From assembly GCF_052324685.1 (NCBI RefSeq), contig NC_135218.1, positions 17,523,479 to 17,587,478 of the forward strand: a stretch of 64,000 nt of DNA. Direction: 5' to 3'. The translations under genes and the position numbers were made by a program. Every line of letters begins with the position of its first letter. Within the stretch, counting starts at the first letter, position 1. The stretch is from Brachyhypopomus gauderio. Taxonomy: Eukaryota; Chordata; Actinopteri; Gymnotiformes; Hypopomidae. The notes beneath the pieces were generated by a model that was not told the origin of the DNA, did no database searches, and saw only the letters and a list, made by a program, of their open reading frames with translations. Of this stretch, positions 14,469-28,185 are shown one piece after another.

Positions 14469-16851
14469 AATTATTATTAAAATCAGTATCATTATAAACG
14501 ATTTTGGATTTGCTTTTTTAAAAATATAATTTCTAACATCTTTGATTTTTAATATTTTCATTTTTAATGAAATCCCATATGAGGCAAAACAAACCTACAG
14601 ACCTATGTGAAAAGAAAATGATAAAATGGAAAACAATACTGGAAATAACGGGAATCTTTGGAAAGGTCACATTCACAGATTTTGTTTTCACAGTGCTAAA
14701 AACTGGTCTGCGTCTAAATGTAAACAGATGGCGTAGTTATGTGTGTTCATCATTAAAGACCAACAGGCCCGCACTTTTCTGTTAATTCTGGGAAACGAGC
14801 ACTTTATCTCTCTCACATTAGGTGTTTCGTGTAAATTCATATCCACTTAAACATGGCTGTAGAAAAAAACCGACAATCCTACCACCTATGACATGATGAT
14901 AATTAAATAAGGAATTATTATTATTATTGCTACTACCATTAGACGTATTACACTAAATTGTAAATAAAATAAAGCAGGAATAACGATACATAGTTAGGTA
15001 AATAAACAACACACAATAGCTAAGGTTTGAAAAAAAAACATTAAACAATTAATTAATTTTCTTTGAAAGTATTATTAGGCTAATTCCACAGGTCTCCTTT
15101 TCAGTCCACTAGGAACAGGCGTAATCAAAGCCATTTCAAGCTCTCGTCAGGAATCTGCATAATGCAGCATTTCCAGCAGGAAGAAAATCACACTAACGTG
15201 TGAATTCATCATCGCCCATAAAACCAGTGTAGGCCTATTCCATTTCCGGGCGATGCGATCCTTTAGTATAAGTTAAATTCTTGAAACTAAATGGTCTCTG
15301 TCTCAAACGTTGCTCACTAGATTAGGTGTTTGACTCATAACCGAACGTGAATAACTCCGCAAAGGGATTTTATGACCTTGGCCGATATTCGGAGTGTAGA
15401 CTATGCCATGAACGAACTCATTATAGTACAATACATTAATATTAAATGCTTTTTCTTATTATTCCTTATTTTAACTACATCTCTGGTGTAGGTTAGCATC
15501 AGGCTATGTCAATAAGTCCCTTTATTCTTGTTAACAACGATAGAGCCATCGAACCTGTGATCCCAGACCTAATGGTTTCTGATCTAAAAACCAACAAAAT
15601 ATTTAAAGTGCATCAAATTGAATTACTGTCTAATTTAAATACTGATTATTTAAATTATTGTGAATCCAATAATTTAAATAATGAATACAAATTAGTCAAG
15701 TTCGTTGGCTCATTATATAATTATTTCAGTAGCTCAAGATGATCGTGAACAATAGAACAGTGAGAACCTTTGAAACGAGACTTCCTATGCAGCCTTCATC
15801 CCTCATCCACACTGTTGGTAGGACAGTAGTCGTCGCTCCTATGTTTATACCTCAAACTCTTAAAGGTCTCAGATGTTTTTCGGAAGTTAAAAGATTACGT
15901 AAGGACATTTTTTTATTATTCTGAGTAAATTATTTCCAATTCATGTAATTATTCCCAATTAATGTTTCCAGTTACGGTATACACATTCATTTGGCGATGT
16001 TGATATAGCTATATTTCTCTACTTATGTATTCGTAATGGAGAAATCTGAATAAGGTTTTTGTCTGCTGATTGTCAATATATATTGTCATATCCACTCATT
16101 CTAAAAATAAAAAAAAATCTTTAAACATTTACAAGAAAAATCTTTTGTTGATTAAGCGTGTTTTGTTACTGCAGAATGGGGCAGCAAACACCAATCTTGA
16201 CTGAAATCACTGATTTTTAACCTTTTTAGTGCAACAGCAAGAAAATTGGAACACAATCTAATAACATTCAATAATAACAATCAAAGTAACAATCAAAGTT
16301 ACAGTACAATCACAAAAATCACTCATCTTCTTAGAATGATGTCAGATGTCCTACATTTTTACATCTTCTAGAAAACATTAAAATACTTTAAAAATGAATT
16401 CAAAACACTTTAAAATGAAATGAACATTTTAATGAGGAGTTATGAAATGAATCACAGCTTCATTTGAGAAAAAACTTAAGAGAAAGAATATTCCATCACT
16501 AAACACATCAAACTATTGATATCAATAACTTCTTAATGCTGACTGTTAGACAATAGTGCTGTAGAACTGTCCCTATTACATAAAGACAAAGGTTATAGGT
16601 CACTGCATAAAATGTTGTGATCCCAAGCAAGGCAGAGATCGTCTGCGTGTGGGTAGCATACTTCAACTGCTTAAATTCTGTGCAGTTAGAGGCAGAAGTG
16701 CACTATACTGGCTAGGCCGGTCAGATTTTTAAGACTGTTACCCCACTGCCTGCAGGCATATTAAATATGAATAGAAAAGTCCTAGAATGAGACCAATTGA
16801 TTGCAGTGGGTGAGTAATCAAAGCACTGCATTCTGGGCATTCACACAAACA

Positions 16852-16885
16852 CACACGCATGCAGGCACGCACGCACACACGCACG

Positions 16886-16939
<54 letters not shown>

Positions 16940-16960
16940 GAGAGAGAGAGAGAGAGAGAG
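16852..16960. repeat. (CA)n(GA)n compound microsatellite
   Basis: CACG/CA units followed by a GA run. Non-coding; both strands read through only because of the dinucleotide pattern. Confidence 0.95.
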
Positions 16961-17443
16961 AACTGAATTTAGGCATAGTTGAGAGCATTACTATTAAGTA
17001 TTAATAATGCCTCATAACTCTAGAACATTGTGCAGCATGAACCAGATCATCCTGTTGTTCTGTGGTTTAAGGTAATGTATAATTGATATAGGCAACACAT
17101 GGAAAATGAACAGGGTATCTTCTATTGTTCCTTGGCATTTAAAGGAAATTCTAAAGATGTGTTTCAAATCCTGTGTAAATCCTAAGCATTTTCAAACGGT
17201 TTAATACTAAACGTAAACCTCTTTGGACTGAGAAGACAACAATAGAATAGTCAATTAGCCTGTTGCACCATTCAACCCAGAGAGAAAAAAAATGAATGCA
17301 TGTTACAGCAATTACCTGTGCATGAACACTATAGACCTGGGTGTTATACAACTCAAATGCCCGCAGGCTCCAACATTTGGTTGACGATGAGCACGGCTCA
17401 AATCTGTGGAAGAACAAAGACAGAGAGGTGGGTGATAAGGTGA

Positions 17444-17464
17444 GGGGGGGGGGGGGGGGGGGGG
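17444..17464 (+). repeat. Poly-G run, 21 bases
   Basis: Uninterrupted G homopolymer, able in principle to form a G-quadruplex; assembly length is uncertain for such runs. Confidence 0.8.
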
Positions 17465-17913
17465 CTACAGGCAGAACAGACAGACAGTAATAATGGTTAT
17501 AATGATGAGGCAGTGCTGGAGAAACAAAAGAGGCGTTCTAGTATCAGACAGTAGAGAAGCGTGACCGTCAAGCACAATACGACGTGCTGTATGAAGTTTT
17601 GTTCTAATCACGAACAAAGAAGCAGTAATCACTCAGCCAAGCTGCCACCACCAGCCTGTCCTCCGCAGACTGACAGACAGATCATCAAATCATGCACAGA
17701 AATAATCAAATCTGTCTGACAATAACAGGGCAAACTTACTGAAGACTGTAGGTGTACAAAAGGGAAATTCAAAGTGCCTAATGTAGTAAAAAGCATTTAT
17801 ATGTCATCTCCTAAAATGAGTTAAACAGTGCTCGGACATGTCATCACTTGCTTTTGAACCATATAGCTCCATAGTCATGATGAATTCAGACAGCAAGGTA
17901 AAGAAGTTATTTA

Positions 17914-18021
17914 GGATGTCATGTTTACAGGGAAAATCTACAAATAGGTTCAGGAGACTGTGTTTCATCCCCATTCACAGTTGTAGGTAGGATGCATAAT
18001 TCCGTGATACACCAGAGGGGC
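17914..18021 (+). repeat. ~105-bp duplicated segment, copy A
   Basis: Nearly identical to 19374-19477 in the same orientation, with a 4-base length difference and very few substitutions. It carries no coding signal or visible inverted ends. Confidence 0.85.
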
Positions 18022-19373
18022 GGACAGGGGCGGACATGGTGATCAGAGGCCAGCAGAGCTCTGATAGGCCACACGCTTTTATTGTGCCGCTTTATTCATT
18101 ATTTACCTGCTCTGAAAAACAGACCACAGGACTACTGTTCAGCTGTCATCAGGCAGAAGGGCAGAGCCACAAATTATTTATGAAATTTGAAACAAAAAAC
18201 GGAAGAAGAATGAGAGAAAGAATAAAAAGGTGGCATGGTTCACAGGGATATGCTCAACGTTTGTGGGAACGACCCTGTGCACTGGTTAACATGGATTAAC
18301 AGATGAACATCGTTCAGGTTTAATGGTGTTGTGTATTGACAACACGAACACCCTCACACACTACATGGCAAACTCTGTGAACCAGCATTATTAAAGCATT
18401 TAAATTGAACTGCGAACTTACACTGTAATGAGCATGGATGAAATGAACTCCAAAGTAAATACATTTATTTGCTGCTCCATAATAAAACACTTGAAAAACC
18501 ACCCTCTCCACCCTACAACTGTGAAGACTGAACATATTTTTCCCTCTCAAAAATCAGTACAACAGACAAAACAGACAAACAGAACCAATTAACACCCGAC
18601 ATGCAGGTGAAAACAACATGGTGACGAGAGACAGAGTCTGTCATCAGATCAGTGGCCTGGCTCTTACTCAGCATGTGTAAGTATAGTGGTCACCTTTGCT
18701 TCCATATCCCATCCCAGTATGACATGACATATAAGACCAGGCTCTAGGCAGTGCGGGACATTTGTCCAGTCTGCTGCAGGACATCCTGAACAAAACGCTT
18801 ACACCACGTGCACCTTTGTTTCTAAAACTCTTGTTGTTTGTAGACCTGTTTAATGTTGTGGGTGGTGTGTGTGTGTGTATGTGTTTAAATAGAAGATTCT
18901 GAAGGGCCTGAATAGAGAATGGACAACACCGATAGACGCCACCGCAGCTGAGGTGCATCAGAGCAGGCAGATGGTGTAAATGTGAGCTGACGTTTAGTTT
19001 TCCAGCCTACAACCCTGAAAGCTTTTCCATTAGCCCCCTCACCGAGGGGCCTGTCGACCCCCACGCAGCTCTCTACCTGCCCACAGAGTCCCAGCAGGCT
19101 GTCAGAGACTGATGAGACAACCTGCTCCTCTAAAGACGTGTTTACCTGCTTCATTTAGCATTACATATCATATGTATGTTCTGTTCAGATGCTGTCACAC
19201 AGCAAAGACCAGGGAAATCGGTCTGACACTGATTCCACGAAACGGTCTCTCGAAACTTTAGACACATTATTCTGATAAATGAGCCTTTAGTTGTTCCAAA
19301 TCTCATTTGTACTTGAAAAAGATCTGCTTCAAATGCAAGTTTTAGATCAGAAAACCTATTATAAAATTATTTT

Positions 19374-19477
19374 GGATGTCATGTTTACAGGGAAAATCTA
19401 CAAATTCAGGAGACTGTGTTTAATCCCCATTCACAGTTGTAGGTAGGATGCATAATTCCGTGATACACCGGAGGGGC
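19374..19477 (+). repeat. ~105-bp duplicated segment, copy B
   Basis: Second copy of the segment at 17914-18021, 1.46 kb downstream. Family unknown; it could be a dispersed repeat or a local duplication. Confidence 0.85.
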
Positions 19478-22400
19478 AAAAATAAATTCAATGGTAACAA
19501 CTGAACAACAACTTGTTTTAAACCCACTTTTAAACAACAAAATAGAAAATTCACGGAAGACAAATTAAATCCCCATGATTTTGTAGTGAAGCCAGCTGCA
19601 TTGTATTTATGAGCTCTACTGTTTTAGGTCCTGGTTTCTACATTTACTCCTCTAATCCTCACAGCATGTCACTGAAATCCAGTATTTGGTGTAGCTGTGT
19701 TGTGTTTCATGTATATGAGGTAACAGGGTTCTCAGTGTTCAGACAGGAAGACCTTGAATAGCCCTGCGTTGAGCAATGCTCTCACCCTTCAGTCTTAAAT
19801 CATGTCTTCTCAAATCAGGTGTGATTTCTGAGGGAAGGTCATGAGTATGTCAAGAGTTTGTCTATATCACAATATGAGGGAGAGGTTGAGAGGGAAGGAG
19901 AGATAGAATCAAAGAGAAATGGTGAGGCAGTTAGGCAGAATGTGAGAGAAGAAGTGAAGGTGAAAAAAATGACAAAAAGATTTCTTCTTGGTTATGATGA
20001 AAAATTCATGCTAAGGCATTCAAGCGAAGTTCCGTTCATCGTGTTCTGGTTTAATGAATGTTTCGAGGTTTGGAAGGAGCTTAACCGACGCCTCAAACAG
20101 CCGTTTGGGTGGGCTGGGTGTCCTACAGCATGGTGTTCATGTCAGGTCCACCTGCACTTCTGCTAAACTCCCACTCACCCGTTTCTCTCTCTCTCATGAA
20201 AACACACCTGCTCGGCAGAAAAATAACCCGTCAGTCTCACAAACACAGTTCCATATTTGGTCACGTACGCACTTCCCCTGCTGTCGGACATGATCTGAAG
20301 CACAATGGAGATTAGCCTGTTTTGCTGAGTGGATTACAGCTGTGATGTTTTATTGTGTTTGTTGACTCCTCTGAAGGGCAGTGAGCTATGAACAGAATCG
20401 CTCAAACACAACAAGCCTATCTGTAAACACATATCCAATGAAAAACAGAGGAGTAGTTTAAACGACTAGCAATACTTTAGGTTTCTTTCCTGGGTGAACT
20501 TTTATATTAATTTTATGTTCCATTAAAGAAACATGACTGATCTGGGTTCAGACATACTATAATGAAATTCCGGTTCAGAATGCCGGTATAATACCATAGT
20601 CACCATAACGGCATATGCTGTGTATTTCATTTATAGTTATTATGAGTCTGACATTGCCATTGTGCTGAGATGACAGTGAGAATGGGTTGTCCTGAGGGGA
20701 AAGTGTAACTCTATTCTCTCTAGTCGGAATTGAGCAGAACTAAAACGGGCCCAGTGGTCTCTGTGCTGGCTGCGGTGACCTGCGAGGAGCACGGGTGTGG
20801 CTGCAGACGTGAGGCGCAGACGTGAGACGCAGACCTTCTGCTCTGGTGCTCAGACTCCAGTCTAGCACACCTCCCCTGTTGGCACATGCTGAAACATTTA
20901 TGATCACAAGAAGAACCTGATCGACTCACGTTAGCCCCCGAGTTCCCCCAAAACCACCCTCCATGCAGTCCAGTCAGACACGCATCCAGCCAGCAGACAG
21001 GTGAGACACAGACATATCAGAGGCATTTTAGTGGCTGATACAGTAGGCTCATTTGATGCCAACTGGTTGTTACTCCAGCAAAAATCGAGGTAATACTGCA
21101 GCCTTTCTTCATTCTGGGACACTTTTTTAAACACAGTAGACTCAGTAGATTACGTACTGCACACAGAGTCACGTCTCAGGTCTCTCACACCTGACTCATT
21201 TGGCGCTGAGCCTTTGAGGTATATCTGACAGGTGGGACAGAAATTCTAGCGTTTGAGTGGGCATCCACACTGCTGAACAGAGTGGGAGCCTAAAAGCCTG
21301 TGTGAGTTTGTGAAGAACACAGCAGCCTCTCCACACAGCACGTCTGCATCTCTAAATACCACAGAACCAGCGGAGTGGCAAAATCACTCTGACAGGCGAT
21401 TCGCATGTAACATCCCAGCCTCCTCCGCCGTGGGGAGTTGCCCACGGAGACAGGGCTCTGTCATCGGGCGGACTGCTCTGTGACCGGGAGTAGTGACATG
21501 TGATGGTGTATTGATCACAACCAGACATGCCGCCTCTGCTCGAATGACAGCTCATGCACCGAGGTTGACGTTCCCACTCCGCACTTATTGATTGCAAACA
21601 AGTCAACACTAGTAATTGCCATCAAAATGCTGATTTACAGAAGGGCGTAGCAGGAGCTGTGTTGGTGTGTAAATATGGATCGGTTGCTTCCTCCCTGTGG
21701 CCCCAGAGTGCCACCACTGTTCAGCCTGAGCCCTTCCTCCGCTCCCATCTTTACTTTCAACGTACAAGTTTCATGCACATTTTGCACATATTATTTAAAC
21801 TTTATATTGGTATAAATATTATAGATTTTTTAAAACTTTATATTATTTTATGAGTCAAAAAGTAATGTTTGTGTTGAATGCAGCGACATTTTGAAATCAA
21901 GTGAATCTAGTAGCAGACAGGGCATGCAAAGCTAGAACAGACCTCCCCTGGGGAGGAGAGCTTTAAACACCACAGTTTTTCCTGACATGCCAACTGTGGC
22001 CTGAGGAGGGTTTCTGGCAGACAACATTCATTTGTGGAGGAATCCTCTGAGGAGCCAGAGGCCCCCTCCAGAGAACAGGTGAGAGACTAAATAGTCTTCT
22101 CAGCATCCATGCTTTTTTCATGCTAAAGAAACTGTTTTTCTGTAGTGTTCATAGAGTTATAAGGTGTAAAACCATTAAATTTTCGACCCCCCCCAAAAAA
22201 ATGCATTTGATGCCCACAACCTACTTTCAAATCTCATGCAAATTTAACACATCAGTAGTGAAGACATTACAGCCATCATATGTATTAATATAAACAATAT
22301 CACATAGATTGATCAGTGGTTAGATCCACTCTCAGAGGGATAATCCTGAAAGGTCAATGTGTCTATCAGGTAGTCCAGTTACGGAGGGGTAGTCTTGTTG

Positions 22401-22523
22401 CTGGTGCCTATTAAAAAATACATGGTTATATGATAGCAGTGACCTGAGGCGAGCCTGCTACTTAGCACATGCCTTCAGCAAATACTAAACAATAACCAGC
22501 TGGATCAGGTGAAAACTGCCCCA

Positions 22524-22527
<4 letters not shown>

Positions 22528-22575
<48 letters not shown>
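22528..22575. repeat. (CA)n microsatellite
   Basis: Pure CA dinucleotide run in the gfi1-glmn spacer. Confidence 0.95.
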
Positions 22576-22578
<3 letters not shown>

Positions 22579-23757
22579 GACCATTTAGTTAGAACTGAGT
22601 AAGTGTGATTTTGTCTCTTTCTCTGATAAAAAAAAAATTAGTTAGGGTAATAATTATCAGAATTCTAGTTTCACAATTTAATTGTAAATGGAACTGTTTA
22701 CAGTTGAAAATCATCCGATTTGTTTGTGCAATAAAAATTATATTCCATTAATGTTACTTGCCAAAATAAACAAGATAACCGTCACACATCTGACATCACC
22801 AACCCCTCAGGGCTGCTGTCAGCATCTTCTGTGAGAGACCCATCTCTCTCCTTACTCTCAATAAACAGGACAGTCTACTGTCAAAACACTGAATCAGCCA
22901 TCTCCAATTAACCAAAAGCAAATCTGAGGCAAACACGCGAGCGGCCTGTCCTTCCATAAGCCGTGTTTGCTCTACGTCCTTTGTGATGGCCTTTCATCAC
23001 ATAGTAATAGACAGAGCAAACCATCCAAGCAGCTGCAGTTTAAATCCTAGAGCTCAAACCTCATCCTTCTCCATTCACGTGAAATCAGGGCCTTCTATCC
23101 ATATACCTAACAGGAAGTCAAATAAGGGGTCCCTATCCTGTTTCATACATTGAAGAAATGTTGGATTAAAGGCTTTGTGATAACAGACTTACACACATGT
23201 GCTCTACAACCAAGCAATCTCAGATGTCTTTTCATTATTTCCATGGCATGACATGTTTAAATAACCAATGGCTCCATGTGAGTGCTATCTGTCTGGCAAG
23301 ACTATTGTGAGTCGGTGTCCTCTGTATGATCAGTAATGATACCAGGTATTTCATTAGTGTAGTCTATGTTGGTTCAGTTATATCAACTCAAAAAGCAGAG
23401 TTAATTAATGGACGAATACATAAATAAACCAGTGAAAGGACAACAAACTAATTAACACAAAGATATTTCCAACCGATTCTCGTCTAGAGCATTAGAGAAA
23501 TGTGTCCTGTCAGATTGCTCTGGGAAATCCTATTAGCCTCCACTCAGGCACAGTGCTTAATAAGAGATTTACCCAGGGCTCCTGACAGATCACTCTGTTC
23601 TGCTGTCCTTTCTTATACCTCGGCCTCCGCAAAGTCCTTTTGTTTAGATATCATTGCAAAAGGCTCTGTGATTGCGGGCAGCGAGTGCTACCACATGATC
23701 TGGACCTGATTGTGAACATTTGATCGGAACAGTCCCTGGCAGGCCTGACATTGAGCA

Positions 23758-26700
23758 ATGGCTGCACATGAAGTGGATGACGTTATTCAGAGATGGGTGA
23801 GTGACTAGGATTTGTGCAAAACAAACAAACAAAATAACAAAACAAGGAAAAATAACTGATAGTGGTCATATATGAACATAGGAATCATGACTTTGTATTT
23901 GTGTATTTGTGTTTGTATTTATAAAATGCATATTATCACATTTAGATTAGAATCATGCTATGTGCTAGCATATGCTAGTTGGAGTCTAGAAAGAATAGTG
24001 TAAAGTGATAATTGAAAATCCCAGAAATTTCAGTTTGACTTAAACTAAATACAGATCTCCGACAGCAACCCTTTAAAACAGCAAGGTACAATTTATATGA
24101 AACATAAAAAACTGACCATATTATTTTTTTAGAGAGTGACTGAAGAAAAAGATTTGAAACCAGAAGATCATGAACTCTTTATTAATATTGGTCAAACCTG
24201 CATCGCTCAAGGTGACAGTTCACAACTGCTGGACTTCATCAAAGAAGAGAAAAATCAGGTAAATATAAAAGTGCCATTGGATATATCGCATTGAGCTGCC
24301 ATTTGATATATATTATGTTGAGTTGCTTATTTTAGAATTAATCAAGTTTCTAATGATTACGTGTGTTTGAAAAAGTCTGACTCTAACAAAAAGCAGGCAT
24401 CTATTTAAGATCACTGTACAGCTTAACAGCCCAGTCACATCATGACAGAAAAGAAAACATATGTCAGAAAACAAAAACAACTGAGTGACTTCCCATTTCA
24501 GGATCCACGAGATAAGCAATTACCACAACATGGTCACAACTCTGGTCTGTATTTGTGACATTGTTCCCTATGGCATGAGGGAGAGTCTGAGCAGTGGTCC
24601 CTACAAAAGCATTACTCTGCTGTAATCCCTAACTGACTGGCCTCTTCACCCTTGGGTGTATGAATGTAGCATGGAGGAAAAGCAGTCAGATTTCTCGCTT
24701 CAGTGCTAACCTACTGAAGCAGAGCTCCATTAAGAGCCCTAGCTGCTCCCCGGTCCTGCAGAGGCCCAGGAGCATGTGTAACAGTGTTTGTCTTAAACCG
24801 GAGCTAAAAAGTCCATCAAAGCATTCAGAGTTTGGAAAGACTGTTTTCCAAATATGAAATCTTCGCCCATTAAATATACGTTTAGTAATAGCAATGAACT
24901 GGAAATCATGGTCTCCCGCGCATGTACAAAAGGAAGTGAAATTAGAGTGGCTACATACAGATTGAGTGAAAACAAAAATGCCTGCGTAGGGTGTAATAAA
25001 CCACTTAAACCACAGTCATAAGTGCACAGAGAAATAGACAAGAAACTGGCACACCAAGCTGAGTGTACTTTATAATTTTCTAGGAAATAGTGAGGTCTAT
25101 GGGAAGTGGGCTCCTAGGACTACTGGTTGAAGAGGTGATGAGGAAAGAGAGGGATCATGCTCACTGTCAGTCTGTTATCACCCACCTGGTGAAGGTAAGT
25201 GCTGACCAAATAAGCAAGCATGGAGTCATGTGCCATATTCTGTCATATTAAGCACATGCTATTCAAATGTTGCCTTTTTCAGATCTGCAACGCAGGTGAT
25301 GTGCTGCATATTCTGCTTAGACACGTGGAGGACACTGATCCCAATGCTATTGCAGACAGCATCACTTTTCTCACACAGCATATTCAGACAGGTAATGAAT
25401 ATCCTCCTCTAGCTGAGTTTGTCAGAAATGGTGCTTATCTATAATACATAAAATTAATTAGCAAGTACTTTATAAGCAATATAAGCATGTAAACAATAGG
25501 GGAGTCAAAAGGATTGGTAGACTGTTAGAGAAAACTACCTGTTAGAGAAGCGCTTACCACTCTACCACCTGACAATGATCTCAGCCTTTCTGCCCATATC
25601 AGCACAAAGACAAGATCTTCAGGTAATACATCCCCACTCGCATGTATACAGTGTGACATTGTTATTCATAGGCATGTTTGGGAAACACAGAATTTTGCCA
25701 CCCCCTGCTGTATTTAAGAGTAATTACAGCACTGAAACAGTCTCCTGTTTCCCTCTCCAAACAGTGCTCATCAGACTGGGTGACACGAAACCTGCCTTGC
25801 TGGGCCTGGCCCTCGATGCTCTGCATAAACAAATGACTAAGCTGCCAGTGCCATACTTGCACAAACAGGAACAGGAAGATGAATACGGGCTCGGCCGCTC
25901 CTGCACTGCACTGATGACCTTTGTGCAGCCATTTGTACAGGAAGTCAAAAGTCAAGATACAACGAGTCCAGTGACAAGCAGCTCAAGTGCAGAGCTGAAG
26001 AGTGTGCTTCTCAAATTGTAGGTTTGGTTTGCTCAACTCTGTTAAGCCTGACAGTGATTAGGATACTTAGAATAAACATTCTTGATAAAAAAGCTTGAAG
26101 ATGTAGTGTGTTAGCTTTCAGTCCAATAGTTTTACAAGCGACATCTTCAAACTTTTTATATTACAATTTGCATGCATGTATAGCTGCATGGAGAGTCTGA
26201 GGGAACCTCTGCTAGAAGTCCAGTTTGACAGGAAGGCTGAGACTTCGCAAAACTCTGCCCTCTGGAGTTTTGCCACAGAAATAATGGTGAGCTACGACAT
26301 CATGCAAACCTTGTTTCCACAAGCAGAGTCTCTACAGCCCTGGTAAAGCTGCTTTCTACCTTTGTGATTCTCCTTCAAGGCAATTCTACCAGCCATCCAG
26401 GAGCCTCTGTGTCAGCTTCTGTTCTACCATCGTTTGAGGAGGAAAGACGATATGAGAGTTGTGAAAGACAACGGCAGCCGTCAGACTGAATCAAGGGCTT
26501 GTCTGGCTTACTTGCTCTTAGTTCAGCTAATTGCCATGGAAGTGTTCCCTGCGGTCTTTAGGCAGGTTGTATTATTGTCTTTCATCTTCAACCATTACTC
26601 CACCAAACTTGACCAATTTTTAGTCTCCTGTGTTTTTTTTTAAACATAAGGACATGCACACGACACCCACAGTAGACATGAAAAAAAAAAAAAACGAGCA

Positions 26701-28127
26701 TATTTAGTTAGCCAGCTATCTGACACATAGGCAGTGTAGCTCAATGATTTTGTCTGTGCATTCTAACATGTTTCATATTCCAATTTTCTTTTCAGTCCTG
26801 TATTTGTCCTGCAGTGTAATATGGAATACATCGATGTTTTACTGAGTAGGTATGTCAAAAAACTTATGTGATATAATGAGCTCCAATAACATTAAATGAG
26901 TTTGTAACGTGATTTGCCAGCTCTCTTCCCTTTTCTCACAGAAAGGATGAATCATGGGTGTTGAAAGGCCTGGTAAGTGCATGTCTCCAGTACCAGCAAA
27001 AAGCAGAACCTGAAACATAGTTTGAGTAGCAATGTTGAGTGTAAACAACTAAGATTATTTCTATATTTGAAGCAATTGTATGATAAAAGCTTGGGAAGAC
27101 TTCTGGACAATAGCCTCTCAATAGAGCTGCTGGATATGAAGCCCTTTCACAGTGTTCTCCACGTAAGACACATGGCACATCAATGAACTGCACTGCCACT
27201 CTATAAAGAACATGAACGCAAACAACAGCGCGTTAACAGATATTTCAAGATTGTACTGAATTACCTATTTCTGGACACACTACTAAACTATTAAGTACAT
27301 CTAGTAGTTTCCAAGACTTTAAATTAGTTTTAGGTTACATGGTGTAATTATGATGATGTTTTCATTTTATATACCATCACAGAACTTACTTAAAATTATG
27401 ATGGAGTGCCCAATCCAGCATTTGGTAAGTTTGGTGGAAATAATACTTTCTGGTGGTTATTACTTATTCCATCAAGACATGGTTAATGTAAGCAGACCAG
27501 TTAGTTATACAAGTCTAATGATTCCTTCATTGCTTTTGCAGAAGGCCAAAGCAATTATGGTGTTCCAGCTTTTCATAGAGAAACTCAATGGAGAGGCCAA
27601 GCATAAATTTTTCAGGTATGTTTGTGAGGTTCTCTGGGATGTGAAGCATGTCACATAACGGCAAATATATTCTATATCTGTCTCACATTGAAAGTAATAA
27701 AACATTTTGTACTTTATATGTTGCATACTCAAATGTTAATATTGTTAATGTTAAGATTTACTAAACTTTATTGATTTTGTGTGTTTTCAGATGCTTCATG
27801 AAAACCAGTAAACATGCAGGAGTTGAAAGTGTCATACTTAAAAATATCCAAAATCATCTGGTGCACTCAAGCAAGGTCCTATGCTACACATATCGAACAA
27901 TATATTTTGGTTATTTCTTGTGTCAATATCTGTAACAAGTTGAAAGGGGAGAATATTTACCACTTCTACTCCATTTCTAACATTATTGTATCTGTAGTCC
28001 AGACACAAGGATGGATGGTTTGAAGGGACACTACTAATATCACTCCTGAGAGAGACTGTGAGCTTACCCGAAGGCCCTGAGACTGACCTCCTGCATGGGA
28101 TGGACAGGTGGGACGTATTTGTTTTGT

Positions 28128-28185
<58 letters not shown>

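Larger units (their letters stand above)
14469..23757. other. gene-poor spacer between gfi1 and glmn
   Basis: About 9.3 kb without a supported exon on either strand. In human the RPAP2 gene lies here, head-to-head with GLMN; I looked for its conserved segments on the minus strand and found none. What can be seen: CA/GA microsatellites at 16852-16960 and 22528-22575, a 21-base G run at 17444-17464, and a ~105-bp segment present twice (17914-18021 and 19374-19477). The glmn promoter should lie in the last few hundred bases, but no clear element was recognised. Confidence 0.5.

Noticed and set aside
15506-15924. Two adjacent open frames downstream of gfi1
   Set aside because: AT-rich chance frames with no recognisable motif, no splice context and no repeat or family similarity.
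16000-23700. Possible RPAP2 exons on the minus strand
   Set aside because: Every longer minus-strand frame was compared with remembered RPAP2 features (the zinc-binding N-terminal region, the C-terminal helices); none fitted.
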